The translations under genes were made by a program, and so were the position numbers. Source: Pseudaquabacterium terrae (GTDB lineage: Bacteria > Pseudomonadota > Gammaproteobacteria > Burkholderiales > Burkholderiaceae_C). From it: a stretch of 64,000 nucleotides of DNA. Location: assembly GCF_013266755.1 (NCBI RefSeq), contig NZ_JABRWJ010000010.1, positions 1 through 64,000 on the forward strand, written 5' to 3'. This document shows, one piece after another, positions 55,227-63,684 of the stretch (its first letter is position 1; every line of letters starts with the position of its first letter). A model generated the notes under the pieces. The model searched no databases and had not been told where the DNA came from. It saw nothing but the letters and a program-made list of their open reading frames with translations.

Positions 55227-56236
55227 CGCCATGGCCGGTCGTAGGCTCCGAGCGTGTGTTGTTGACCCTCGGCCAGGTGGGCGAGGGTCGTCGTCCATGC
55301 GGGCTCGACGCGAAAGCGCCGCCCGTCCGCGGCCGCGGAGTCGATGGCCTGGCGCCAGACCCGCGTGACCTGCTCGACGTAGGCCGGGCTGCGCTGGCGG
55401 CCCTCGATCTTGATCGCCTTCACGCCGATGCGGATCAGTTCGGGCAGGATGGCCAGCGTGTTCAGGCTGGTCGGCTCCTCGAGCGCATAGTCGCGCGCGC
55501 CGTCGACATCGAAGCGGCCTTTGCACAACGTCGGGTAGCCGCGCGCTTCGGTCGGCGCATAGCGGTCGATCAGCAGCCCATTGAGGCGGGCTTCGACGCC
55601 CTCCGCGCTCTCGGTCCAGCGCACCGCCGACGGCGGCGAGCAGACGCCGGCGTTGTTCGGCGACTGGCCGGTCGCATAGGACGATAGCGCGCAGCGGCCT
55701 TCGACCATCACGCACAGGCTGCCGAAGCCGACGACCTCGATGTCGACCGGCGTCTGCTCGAGCACCTTGGCCACCTGCGACAAGGTGAGCACGCGCGGCA
55801 GCACCGCGCGCTGGATGCCGTAGTGGCGCTGGTAGAACGCGATGGCCTCGTGGCTGGTCGCGGAGGCCTGCACCGACAGGTGCAGCCGCAGGCCCGGGTG
55901 GTTGTCGCGTGCATAGGCCATCACCGCGATGTCGGCGACGATCAGCGCGTCGGCGCCCAGCTCGACGGCTGCATCGACGGCGCGGGTCCAGGTATCGACC
56001 TGGCGCGCGTCGGCATAGGTGTTCAGCGCCATCAGCACCTGGCGGCCGCGGGCGTGTGCATAGGCGATGCCTTCGCGCAACTGGGCGTCGTCGAAATTCA
56101 GACCGGCGAAATTGCGCGCATTGGTCGCATTGCGCAGGCCGAGGTAAACGGCGTCGGCGCCGGCGTCGATGGCCAGCTTCAGGGCGCGCAGCGAACCGGC
56201 GGGGCACACCAGCTCGGGCGCTCGTGGACTTTGCAT
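55223..56236 (-). CDS. ubiU: UbiU, peptidase U32-family hydroxylation factor
   Basis: A 337-residue U32 protein: ELVCPAGSLRALKLAIDAGADAVYLGLRN at the start, and the U32 signature with C-x6-C (GSLCVMVEGRC), then GVCSPP and LCKGRF, four [4Fe-4S] ligands. It partners UbiV. The ATG at 56236 fits the family N terminus; the frame upstream overlaps nothing conserved. ubiU-ubiV-ubiT are one coupled operon on the minus strand. Confidence 0.92.
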   Translation of the reverse strand: MQSPRAPELVCPAGSLRALKLAIDAGADAVYLGLRNATNARNFAGLNFDDAQLREGIAYAHARGRQVLMALNTYADARQVDTWTRAVDAAVELGADALIVADIAVMAYARDNHPGLRLHLSVQASATSHEAIAFYQRHYGIQRAVLPRVLTLSQVAKVLEQTPVDIEVVGFGSLCVMVEGRCALSSYATGQSPNNAGVCSPPSAVRWTESAEGVEARLNGLLIDRYAPTEARGYPTLCKGRFDVDGARDYALEEPTSLNTLAILPELIRIGVKAIKIEGRQRSPAYVEQVTRVWRQAIDSAAADGRRFRVEPAWTTTLAHLAEGQQHTLGAYDRPWR

Positions 56237-56270
56237 GTGAGGTTGTGTTTGTCGTTGAAGCGGAGGGAAG

Positions 56271-57548
56271 TCAGCCCGGTCGGCCATCCGGGCGGGGCGT
56301 GCCGTACCAGTGGCCGTAGCGGGCGCCCCAGGCCAGGCAGACGCCGGCCCAGCCGACCGCCGCGGCGGCGATCAGCGCGACGCTCCAGGCGGCGGAAGCC
56401 TCGCGCAGCACTGCGGCCACCAGGCGCGCGACGATGGCCAGCTGCAGCACCCAGAACAGCCGCCAGACGAAGTCGTCGGCGGCCAGCGTGCGGCCGCCGT
56501 GGCCGCAGCTGACGCGGGTGACCATCGCGAACATCGTCGAGCCGAGGAAGCCCATCGTGTAGGCGTGCAGCGGCGCGAGCCCGAGCAAGGCCGGTGCGCC
56601 GCCGGCAGCAGCCACCGCGTGCGACACGCCGCTCAGCAGCAGGCCGATGCCGAGCCAGGTGAAGCCGAGGTGCAGCATCGCCAGCAGCCGCACGCGCAGG
56701 CTCTGCACCAGGCCCCAGCGCACAGCAAGCGCAAGCAGGCCGATGCCGGTCAGCCCCTCGGCGGCGGCGCGGCCGATCTGCAGGCTGTGCGGCGCAATGG
56801 TCGCGACGGCATCGAGGGCCGCAAACGCCGCCTCGAGCGCGAACACCGCGACGAAGCACCACAGCAGCCACAGCGGCCGCCAGGCGTCCAGCGACGGCAC
56901 CGCGGCGGCCGAGAAGAACGGAATCATCCGGTGCGCCACCGTCGCGAACACCAGCCCGACGAAGCCCCACAGCGCTGCGTGCGTGGCGCCGTGGACCAGC
57001 GGGGGGTCGCCCATTGCGACGCCGGCCGCGGCGACGGCCAGCGCGATCAGACCGAACACGCAGCCGACGGCCACGACGGTCGGGTGCACGCGATCGGCCA
57101 CTCTGCTGGCCGCCCACATCGAGAGGTAGCGTCGGATCACGCCGGCCCAGCCGAACACGACCGCGCCGAGGCCGATCGCACCCACCGACTGGCCGAAGAC
57201 CGGATCGCGCCCGTGGATCGCGAGCATGAAGACCATCCAGCCGACGACCTGCGCCGCCAGCGGCGCGAGCAGGTCCCTGGCCGCAGCGGCCGGCCGCCCC
57301 AGCCACTTCGGGCCCGCGGTGAACAGAAAGCCGATGAAGTACAGCGGCATGAAGCCGAAGGTCATCAGCAGGCTGTGGGCGGTGGCCGGGGCCATGGCCC
57401 AGTGCATGGCGACCCCTTCGCCGCCGGCCAGGTTCACCATCGCCCACCACAGGCTGATGAGCATCAGCATCCAGGTCGCGGCGGCGAACGCCAGGCGATG
57501 CGGCGCGTCGAACAGCCGGTTGAAGCGCCAGCCGGTGTCAGGGCGCAT
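56271..57548 (-). CDS. nnrS: NnrS family membrane protein
   Basis: A 425-residue protein with about 12 membrane helices and NnrS features: RLFDAPHRLAFAAATWMLML, HWAMAPATAHSLLMTFGFMPLYFIGFLFTAGPKWLG, and LHAYTMGFLGSTMFAMVTRVSCGHGGR. NnrS is a haem- and copper-containing protein linked to NO resistance during denitrification. It overlaps the nitronate monooxygenase gene by 11 bp and precedes ubiU, so these genes probably share a transcript. Confidence 0.93.
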   Translation of the reverse strand: MRPDTGWRFNRLFDAPHRLAFAAATWMLMLISLWWAMVNLAGGEGVAMHWAMAPATAHSLLMTFGFMPLYFIGFLFTAGPKWLGRPAAAARDLLAPLAAQVVGWMVFMLAIHGRDPVFGQSVGAIGLGAVVFGWAGVIRRYLSMWAASRVADRVHPTVVAVGCVFGLIALAVAAAGVAMGDPPLVHGATHAALWGFVGLVFATVAHRMIPFFSAAAVPSLDAWRPLWLLWCFVAVFALEAAFAALDAVATIAPHSLQIGRAAAEGLTGIGLLALAVRWGLVQSLRVRLLAMLHLGFTWLGIGLLLSGVSHAVAAAGGAPALLGLAPLHAYTMGFLGSTMFAMVTRVSCGHGGRTLAADDFVWRLFWVLQLAIVARLVAAVLREASAAWSVALIAAAAVGWAGVCLAWGARYGHWYGTPRPDGRPG

Positions 57549-58764
57549 GGCAGAGCAACTGCGGCTCAGGCGCCACCGCGACGGCATCGCCGCCGAGCAA
57601 ACGCATCAGCAGCTCGCGCACGCTGCGGATCTGCGCGCCGAAGGGCAGCGCGCCGCGGCCGGTGAAGAACAGGCCGCGCTTGACGTCGCCCTTCAGCGCG
57701 GCGGCCAGTTGCTGGTCGATGCAGAACTGCCCCCAGCCGACCTTGCCGTCGCGCAGGCCGCATTGCGCGAGGCAGTCGAAGGCCTTGGTGCAACGCTGCT
57801 TGACCTGCGCGACGGCCTGCAGCCGCGGCTCGGCGCGCAGGTAGGCCTTCAGCCACGGCGTCGCGACCGCCCGCGCCGGCAGGCCGGCGACGCTGACGAA
57901 CTCGATCTTGTCCTCTTCGCGCGCCTCGGCGAGCACGCGCTTGAACTCCGGGTGCGCATCGCACTCGGTGGTCACCGCGAACGGCGTGCCCAGCTGCACC
58001 GCCGAGGCGCCGAGCGCGACGACGCGCTTCACGTCGTCGAAACTGCGGATGCCGCCGGCCGCGATGATCGGCGTGTGCTTCTCGATGCCGGCCGCGCGCA
58101 GCACCGCGAGCGTCTCCGGAATCACGCGCTCGAACTCGAAGCGCGGGTCGTTCAGGTCCTCGACGCGCGCTGCGCCCAGATGACCACCGGCCAGGCGCGG
58201 ATGCTCGAGCACCACGGCGTCGGGCATGCGCTTCTTGCGTTCCCATTTGCGCAGCACCAGTTGCACGCCGCGCGCATCCGACAGGATCGGCACCAGCGCG
58301 GTTGTCGGGTGGTCGGACGCCAGGTCCGGCAGGTCCAGCGGCAGCCCCGCGCCGACGACGATCGCGTCGATGCCGGCTTGCAGCGAGCGCTTGACGTAGG
58401 CGACATAGTCGCTGACGGCGCGCATCACGTTCATCGCCAGCAAGCCGCGGCCCTGCGACAGCCGGCGCGCCGCATGCACCTCCCGCTCCAGCGCCTCCAG
58501 GTTGGCCGCATCGATCGCGGCCTTCGCGGCGGGTCCGACGCCGAGGCCACGCGTGCGCTCCATCAGGTCGGGATGGTGCCGTCGCAGGTCCACCGACGAC
58601 AGCGTGCCGACCGCCCCTTCAGCCGCGACACTGCCGGCCAGGCGATGCGCGGACACGCCCACGCCCATGCCGCCCTGCAGGATCGGCAGCAGCGTGCGGC
58701 CGCACAGCAACAGGGGTTTGAGGCCACTGCGCTCGAGCAGGGTCGCGAGGTCGGGGGGGATCAC
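57538..58764 (-). CDS. Nitronate monooxygenase-like flavoprotein
   Basis: A 408-residue FMN-dependent TIM-barrel protein: LLPILQGGMGVGVSAHRLAGSVAAEGAVGTLSS, IVVGAGLPLDLPDL, GGHLGA, and IIAAGGIRSFDDVKRVVALGASAVQLGTPF for phosphate binding. Members oxidise nitronates or act as enoyl reductase-like enzymes. Several Cys near the C terminus (RCTKAFDCLAQC) are unusual for NMOs and could bind a cluster. An FNR-like box lies 60 bp upstream. Confidence 0.83.
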   Translation of the reverse strand: MIPPDLATLLERSGLKPLLLCGRTLLPILQGGMGVGVSAHRLAGSVAAEGAVGTLSSVDLRRHHPDLMERTRGLGVGPAAKAAIDAANLEALEREVHAARRLSQGRGLLAMNVMRAVSDYVAYVKRSLQAGIDAIVVGAGLPLDLPDLASDHPTTALVPILSDARGVQLVLRKWERKKRMPDAVVLEHPRLAGGHLGAARVEDLNDPRFEFERVIPETLAVLRAAGIEKHTPIIAAGGIRSFDDVKRVVALGASAVQLGTPFAVTTECDAHPEFKRVLAEAREEDKIEFVSVAGLPARAVATPWLKAYLRAEPRLQAVAQVKQRCTKAFDCLAQCGLRDGKVGWGQFCIDQQLAAALKGDVKRGLFFTGRGALPFGAQIRSVRELLMRLLGGDAVAVAPEPQLLCHAP

Positions 58765-59096
58765 GGATGAGTCGCTCGATCGGGAGGATCGAGGGACTCT
58801 AGGGGTGTGGGGGCGCGGTGTCCCTGATGCAGGTCAAGGCCGGGTGGGGGGCTCATGGCGTTGACGTGTGCCGGCCGACTGTTGAGTTTGGCGCGCGTTG
58901 TCGACGAATCGAATTGGGCTGACGCACTGCTGGAAGGTGGTGTGCGAGCGGCAGGTCGTGAGCGTCACGTCGCAGCTCGCTCCTTCAGCTTCTGACATGC
59001 GGAAGAAGTTGCGCGATGTGTTGCGGAGCAGAAGTACCCAACCGGCCAGGCAACGGCTTCGATCAGCTTTGCGATGAAGGTGAGTGCGCGCGGCCC
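58765..59096. other. Intergenic region with FNR-like box
   Basis: 332 bp. It contains CTGATGCAGGTCAA at 58824-58837, described separately. A frame of 88 codons on the minus strand (58834-59100) has no family resemblance and an odd composition, so it is not called as a gene. The stretch is less GC-rich than its surroundings. Confidence 0.5.
58824..58837. promoter_or_regulatory. FNR-like box CTGATGCAGGTCAA
   Basis: cTGAT-GCAG-GTCAA, 60 bp upstream of the nitronate monooxygenase start, the spacing seen for other boxes. It probably controls the NMO-nnrS-ubiUVT unit. Confidence 0.55.
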
Positions 59097-60071
59097 TCAT
59101 TGAATCACCCGGTCTGCGCGCTTGAGCACCTCTGGCGGAATCGTCACGCCAATCTCGCGAGCTATGCTTAAGTTGACGACAAGTTCTTGGCGTATGACAA
59201 CCTCAACCGGCAGGTCGGCTGGCTTTGCCCCTTTGAGAATCCTGTCCACGTAGGTCGCCATGCGCCGCGACACCTCGACGAGACTGGTTCCAAACTCGAT
59301 CAGCCCTCCTGCGCCTGACGAGGAAAACAATGTAGGCAGCCGATGCTTCGCTGCCATCTCGGCAATGCGTCTGCGATGAATGGCGGTAGCGGGCTGTGCC
59401 AGTACCAGGAGAGCACCAGCGCTCTCTTTCCTGATGGCCTGGAAAACGTCCTCCAGATCGGGGCTGGCCCCAGCGATCTTGAGGCTCTGTGGCTGTAGAC
59501 CCAATGCGCGCGCCTGCTCTTCATGGCCCTGCGAGTCCCGAAGCGCCTGGTCCCCGAGGAGAGCCACGCGTGCCAACCCAGGCAACACCTCCTTCAGCAG
59601 TTCGAGCTTCTTCCTGGCCTCCTGCGGGTCAAAGGTGGTGAGTCCGGTCAGGTTGCCGCCAGGCCGCTCCAGACTCGCGACCAAACCATTCGCAACGGGA
59701 TCGATGACCACTTCGAAGACGACGGGAATCGTCGTCGTTGCACTCTTCGCCGCCCGGACTGCCACCGCACCGACTCCGACAATGATGTCCACCCGGAGAC
59801 GGACCATTTCGGCTGCCAAGGCGGGAAGCTGGTCGAGCTGCCCTCCCGCCCAGCGCGTTTCGATGATGACGTCGCGGCCGTCGACGTAGCCGTGTGCGGC
59901 AAGGCTCTGACGGAATGTCTGCAACAAGGGATCGGGCGCCGCGAGCGTGGGAGCGGGGCCAGCGCCGAGAAACCCGAGCGTGATCTTTTCGGACTGCTGG
60001 GCCACTGCCACGACAGGCAGGAGGATCGTTCCGGCGACCAGGATCCTGAGCATGATCTCTCTGTGCTTCAT
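59097..60071 (-). CDS. Orphan ABC substrate-binding protein (TrpX/YnjB-like)
   Basis: A 324-residue protein with a signal peptide (MKHREIMLRILVAGTILLPVVAVAQ) and the ABC_sub_bind fold: LLQTFRQSLAAHGYVDGRDVIIETRWAGGQLDQLPALAAEMV, IPVVFEVVIDPVANGLVASLERPGGNLTGLT. No permease or ATPase is adjacent. Codon use and base composition look less GC-biased than neighbours, which may point to transfer. Its ligand is unknown. Confidence 0.82.
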   Translation of the reverse strand: MKHREIMLRILVAGTILLPVVAVAQQSEKITLGFLGAGPAPTLAAPDPLLQTFRQSLAAHGYVDGRDVIIETRWAGGQLDQLPALAAEMVRLRVDIIVGVGAVAVRAAKSATTTIPVVFEVVIDPVANGLVASLERPGGNLTGLTTFDPQEARKKLELLKEVLPGLARVALLGDQALRDSQGHEEQARALGLQPQSLKIAGASPDLEDVFQAIRKESAGALLVLAQPATAIHRRRIAEMAAKHRLPTLFSSSGAGGLIEFGTSLVEVSRRMATYVDRILKGAKPADLPVEVVIRQELVVNLSIAREIGVTIPPEVLKRADRVIQ

Positions 60072-60256
60072 CGCTCCACTCCTCTATGTCCTCTGCTTGA
60101 CGCGCCGCCGCCCGGGGGTCTAACGCCTAATGTGCATTGACAGACACCGAGGCGCCCAGCCGCAGGCTCCGGGCGCTCATGTGTCAACCGGTCGCAACGA
60201 GGCCGCAGCTTACGCCGCCCGGCGCGCGACCGTCCAGACGCAACCGGCCTCAGCCA

Positions 60257-60710
60257 CCCGCCAGCACCACCCCCGGCCCGAACGCCTCATCAATCTCATT
60301 GAAGACCGCCGAGTCCCCATTCAGCGCGAACGGCCCGTCCCCACTGTGCTCGGCTTCGGATGCCGGCACGAACGCACCGCGCTTCAAGTCGAAGACGTGC
60401 ACCTCGCCGTCTTCGATCAGTGCCAGCCGTGCAGCGCGAGCTCGCCGCGCTCGACGCGCCGGCGCACCATCGGATAGTCCATCAGCCGTTCCAGCTGCAG
60501 CACGATGGCGCGCTGTTCGGTGCGGCACAGTGATTCGGGCGTCGGGCAGACGGGCAGGGCGGCTTCGCGTGCCAGATCGAACCAGGCGCCCAGGTTCACG
60601 GCCTCGGAGGACAGGTCTTCGTACAGCGCCTTGATCGCGCCGCAGTGGCTGTGGCCGCAGACGACGATGTGCTTGACGTGCAGGTTCAGCACCGCGACTT
60701 CGATCGCGGC
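60257..60710 (-). pseudogene. Broken partial copy of the carbonic anhydrase gene
   Basis: 454 bp about 95 percent identical (about 20 differences by eye) to 61376-61833 of the intact carbonic anhydrase. It lacks the first 90 or so codons, so the zinc ligands Cys41 and Asp43 are missing, and has a 4-bp deletion near 60418 (atcagtgcc against atcacgtaatgcc) that shifts the frame. It starts at codon LNLHVKHIVVCGHSHCGA and ends at the same stop region. It is clearly a duplicated, decayed 3-prime fragment. Confidence 0.9.
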
Positions 60711-60738
60711 ATTCGTGACGAAGAGGGATGGATCTAGA

Positions 60739-61005
60739 TCAGGCGTCGGCGGCTTCGAACTGAGCTACCGCAACGCTTCGCGGCTTTGCGACAGACTTGC
60801 GCAGCGCTTTGATCCGTTCGATTTCGTGCATCGTTTGCGCAGTGAAATACGATTCGCCGCAACTCGGGCAGGACCACATCGGAATTCGCTCGACGACCAG
60901 CAGGTCCGATCCCTTGCCATAACTGCGTGTGACGTACTTCAACTGGACTTTGGTGCCGCCGCAGAAGGTGCAGGTGGTCTCAACTGACGTAGATGGTGAT
61001 GACAA
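60739..61005 (-). CDS. YgiT-type zinc-finger protein (MqsA-N-like)
   Basis: About 88 residues with two zinc-knuckle pairs, CTFCGG and CPSCGES, and the tail YFTAQTMHEIERIKALRKSV. Such proteins accompany DUF4258 or MqsR-like toxins as antitoxin-type partners. No ATG is available in frame near the domain start. TTG at 61005 is the likely start, overlapping the end of the DUF4258 gene. The start is uncertain. Confidence 0.75.
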   Translation of the reverse strand: MSSPSTSVETTCTFCGGTKVQLKYVTRSYGKGSDLLVVERIPMWSCPSCGESYFTAQTMHEIERIKALRKSVAKPRSVAVAQFEAADA

Positions 61006-61261
61006 TGAGCTTGCCGCTCGGGCCGACCTTGGCGACGACTTCGCCGGCTGCGCCTTCGAGCGTGACGCCTTGGATGATGTACTTGGTTTCGCGGGTCGTG
61101 CGGTCGCGCTGACGCTCGATGATTTGACCCGTGAGGATGATGTTCTCGAGGTCGAGGATGGTGAGGTTGTCATCTTCAAGTTCGTCCGCGGCGTGAGTTG
61201 AAACGACGTAGCTGAGCGTACGAATCAGATGGCGAAGCTGGGCGATCGACACCTGGGTCAT
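60980..61261 (-). CDS. DUF4258 toxin-like protein
   Basis: A 93-residue protein: IRTLSYVVSTHAADELEDDNLTILDLENIILTGQIIERQRDRTTRETKYIIQGVTLEG, the DUF4258 pattern (a RelE-like small fold with H-x6-DD). It overlaps the downstream zinc-finger gene. Pairs of this type are probable toxin-antitoxin or regulatory modules. It lies between the two carbonic anhydrase copies. Confidence 0.78.
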   Translation of the reverse strand: MTQVSIAQLRHLIRTLSYVVSTHAADELEDDNLTILDLENIILTGQIIERQRDRTTRETKYIIQGVTLEGAAGEVVAKVGPSGKLIVITIYVS

Positions 61262-61359
61262 GGCCTAGTGTAGCGACCCTGCGGTCGGCGCTGTTCTCCC
61301 CGACGCCTGGCGAATGGCACCTCTGCGAGGACGGATCGATCAGCCGCCAGATGCTTGAT

Positions 61360-62085
61360 TTACGTGCCTGCGCCGCCCGCCAGCACCACCCCCGGCCCGA
61401 ACGCCTCATCAATCTCATTGAAGACCGCCGAGTCCCCATTCAGCGCGAACGGACCATCCCCACTGTGCTCGGCTTCGGAGGCCGGCACGAACGCGCCGCG
61501 CTTCAGGTCGAAGACATGCACCTCGCCGTCCTCGATCACGTAATGCCAGCCGTGCAGCGCGAGCTCGCCGCGCTCGACGCGGCGGCGCACCATCGGGTAG
61601 TCCATCAGCCGTTCCAGCTGCAGCACGATGGCGCGCTGTTCGGTGCGGCGCAGTGATTCGGGCGTCGGGCAGACGGGCAGGGCGGCTTCGCGGGCCAGCT
61701 CGAGCCAGGCGCCCAGGTTCACGGCCTCGGGGGACAGGTCCTCGTACAGCGCCTTCATCGCGCCGCAGTGGCTGTGGCCGCAGACGACGATGTGCTTGAC
61801 GTGCAGGTTCAGCACGGCGAATTCGATCGCGGCGGCGGTGCCGTGCATGCCGCCATCCGCGGTCCCGCAGCATGGCGGGACCAGTGCACCGACATTGCGC
61901 ACGATGAACAGCTCGCCCGGTCCGGCGCCGGTCAGCAGGTAGGGTACGAGGCGCGAATCGGAGCAGCCGATGAAGAGGGTCGTCGGATGCTGGCCGTGTT
62001 CGACCAGATCCTGGAAGTGCAGGCGGTGTTCGGGAAAGGTGTCGGTGTGGAAGCGCCGCAGTCGCGTCAGCAGCAGGTCGTCCAT
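61360..62085 (-). CDS. Beta-class carbonic anhydrase
   Basis: A 241-residue protein with zinc ligands Cys41, Asp43 (CSDSRL), His104 and Cys107 (GHSHCGA), plus the hydrophobic core FIVRNVGALVPP. It interconverts CO2 and bicarbonate. It is nine bp downstream of the isomerase gene at the end of the nar operon and may be cotranscribed. The 3-prime part is duplicated at 60257-60710. Confidence 0.93.
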   Translation of the reverse strand: MDDLLLTRLRRFHTDTFPEHRLHFQDLVEHGQHPTTLFIGCSDSRLVPYLLTGAGPGELFIVRNVGALVPPCCGTADGGMHGTAAAIEFAVLNLHVKHIVVCGHSHCGAMKALYEDLSPEAVNLGAWLELAREAALPVCPTPESLRRTEQRAIVLQLERLMDYPMVRRRVERGELALHGWHYVIEDGEVHVFDLKRGAFVPASEAEHSGDGPFALNGDSAVFNEIDEAFGPGVVLAGGAGT

Positions 62086-62094
62086 GGTCGCCGG

Positions 62095-62850
62095 CTATTG
62101 CACCAGCGGGCTGTCCGCGGCCTGCAGGTCGACGCCGTCGATCCTCGACTGGCCGGCGAGCAGCTGCAGGTACTGGCGCAAGGCATTCGCCCAGGCCTGC
62201 TGGCGCAGCGTGGCTGCGATGCTGCGCTCCACCTCCTCGAAGCCCGCCTGCACGCCGGTCTCGCGTTGGCTGACCTCGACGATGTGGAAGCCGAAGCGGC
62301 TGTGCACCAGGCGCGGCAGGATGCCCACCGTCTGCTGGCCGAAGACCTCGCGCGCGAACTCGCTCACGCAGTCGTCGCGCGTCACCCAGCCGAGATCGCC
62401 GCCGTCGGCGCCGGTGGGGCAGTTCGACCAGCGCTTCGCGAGGGTCCGAAAGACGTCGCTGTCCGGGTCGGCACAGCGCAGCTCGAGCAGCAGGGCTTCG
62501 GCGCGTTTGCGCAATGCGTTGACGTCGATGCCTTCGGTGACCGCGACCAGCACGTGCCGCAGCCGCAGCCGCTCGCCGCGCGCAAAGCGGGCCGGGTTGG
62601 CGTCGAAGATGCGGCGGCAGGCCGCTTCGGTCGGCTCGGGGACCACCAGGGCCTGCTCGAGCAGCGACTCGATCGCGTGCTCGGTGGTTCCCGTCAGTCC
62701 GCGGCGCGTGGCTTCCTGGCGCAGCAGCTCGGTGCACGCGCGTTGCCGCAACGCATCGGGGGACAGGCGCTCGCCGGGCTCGTGCAGCGCCACGCCGTTG
62801 ACCGTGGCGATGGCGGCCGCTGGCGCTTCGATGTCGAGGACGTCGGGCAT
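62095..62850 (-). CDS. Peptidyl-prolyl isomerase (parvulin/NifM-like)
   Basis: A 251-residue protein with a parvulin domain: RLRHVLVAVTEGIDVNALRKRAEALL, CPTGADGGDLGWVTRDDCVSEFAREVF, and SRFGFHIVEVSQRE. There is no signal peptide, so it acts in the cytoplasm, as do NifM-like PPIases. Genes of this type often end narGHJI operons in betaproteobacteria and may aid folding of the nitrate reductase. It lies 12 bp after narI. Confidence 0.88.
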   Translation of the reverse strand: MPDVLDIEAPAAAIATVNGVALHEPGERLSPDALRQRACTELLRQEATRRGLTGTTEHAIESLLEQALVVPEPTEAACRRIFDANPARFARGERLRLRHVLVAVTEGIDVNALRKRAEALLLELRCADPDSDVFRTLAKRWSNCPTGADGGDLGWVTRDDCVSEFAREVFGQQTVGILPRLVHSRFGFHIVEVSQRETGVQAGFEEVERSIAATLRQQAWANALRQYLQLLAGQSRIDGVDLQAADSPLVQ

Positions 62851-62862
62851 GGTGACACTCCT

Positions 62863-63684
62863 TCAGGCTTGCGCGCGCTGGCCGACGGCCTGCTGCGCGC
62901 GGGGCGGCGTCGCGCTGGACGCCGACGGGATCGGCGCCCCGTGTCCGGCGATATGACGCTGCGGCGCGAGGTGGCCCTGCGGCAGGTTCAGCCGCCGGCT
63001 GCGCACCATCTGGTACGGGCGGAAGACGTAGGCCAGCGTGCCGAAGCCGCTCCACACATGCACCAGCCGCGTGAAGGGGAAGACCAGGAAGAGGCTCATG
63101 CCGAGCACCATGTGGGCCTTGAACACCCAGCCGGCATCGGCCAGCAGCTCGACGCCGCCGGCGCGGAAGGTCACGATGCGCTGCGCCCATTCGGCCAGCT
63201 TCATCATCATGCCGCCGTCCAGGTGGCTCGCCGACAGCGGGATCGTCGCCAGGCCGAGCGCGAACTGCGCCCACAGCAGCAGCAGCAGCACGATGTCGCT
63301 GGTCTTCGACGTGGCGCGGATGCGCGGGTCGGTGAGGCGCCGGTGCAGCAGGATGCTCAGACCCACGAAGCCGAGCACGCCGAAGAGGCCGCCGGAGATC
63401 ATCGCCACCAGCTGTTTCGTGCCGGCGCCGATGAAGGGCTCGTACACGACGTGCGGCGTCAGCATGCCGACGGTGTGCCCGACCATCAGGAACAGGATGC
63501 CGACATGGAAGAGGTTGCTGCCCCAGCGCAGGCTGCCGGAACGCAGCAGCTGCGACGAGTCGCTCTTCCAGGTGTACTGGTCGCGGTCGAAGCGGATCAG
63601 GCTGCCGAGTAAAAAGATGGTCAGGCAGATGTACGGGTAGACGCCGAACAGCAGCGTATCGAGCCAGGGCGTGGCGGCGTTCAT
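62863..63684 (-). CDS. narI: NarI, cytochrome b gamma subunit of nitrate reductase
   Basis: A 273-residue membrane protein with five helices: YPYICLTIFLLGSLIRFDRDQYTWKSDSSQ, the haem-b His in FHVGILFLMVGHTVG and KAHMVLGMSLFLVFPFTRLVHVWSG. It anchors NarGH and takes electrons from quinol. The extra 45-residue polar tail is longer than usual. The start overlaps the narJ stop (ATGA). Confidence 0.95.
   Translation of the reverse strand: MNAATPWLDTLLFGVYPYICLTIFLLGSLIRFDRDQYTWKSDSSQLLRSGSLRWGSNLFHVGILFLMVGHTVGMLTPHVVYEPFIGAGTKQLVAMISGGLFGVLGFVGLSILLHRRLTDPRIRATSKTSDIVLLLLLWAQFALGLATIPLSASHLDGGMMMKLAEWAQRIVTFRAGGVELLADAGWVFKAHMVLGMSLFLVFPFTRLVHVWSGFGTLAYVFRPYQMVRSRRLNLPQGHLAPQRHIAGHGAPIPSASSATPPRAQQAVGQRAQA

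Noticed and set aside
58834-59100. 88-codon minus-strand frame
   Set aside because: No family resemblance, no clear ribosome site, and overlap with a regulatory region and the next gene's end.
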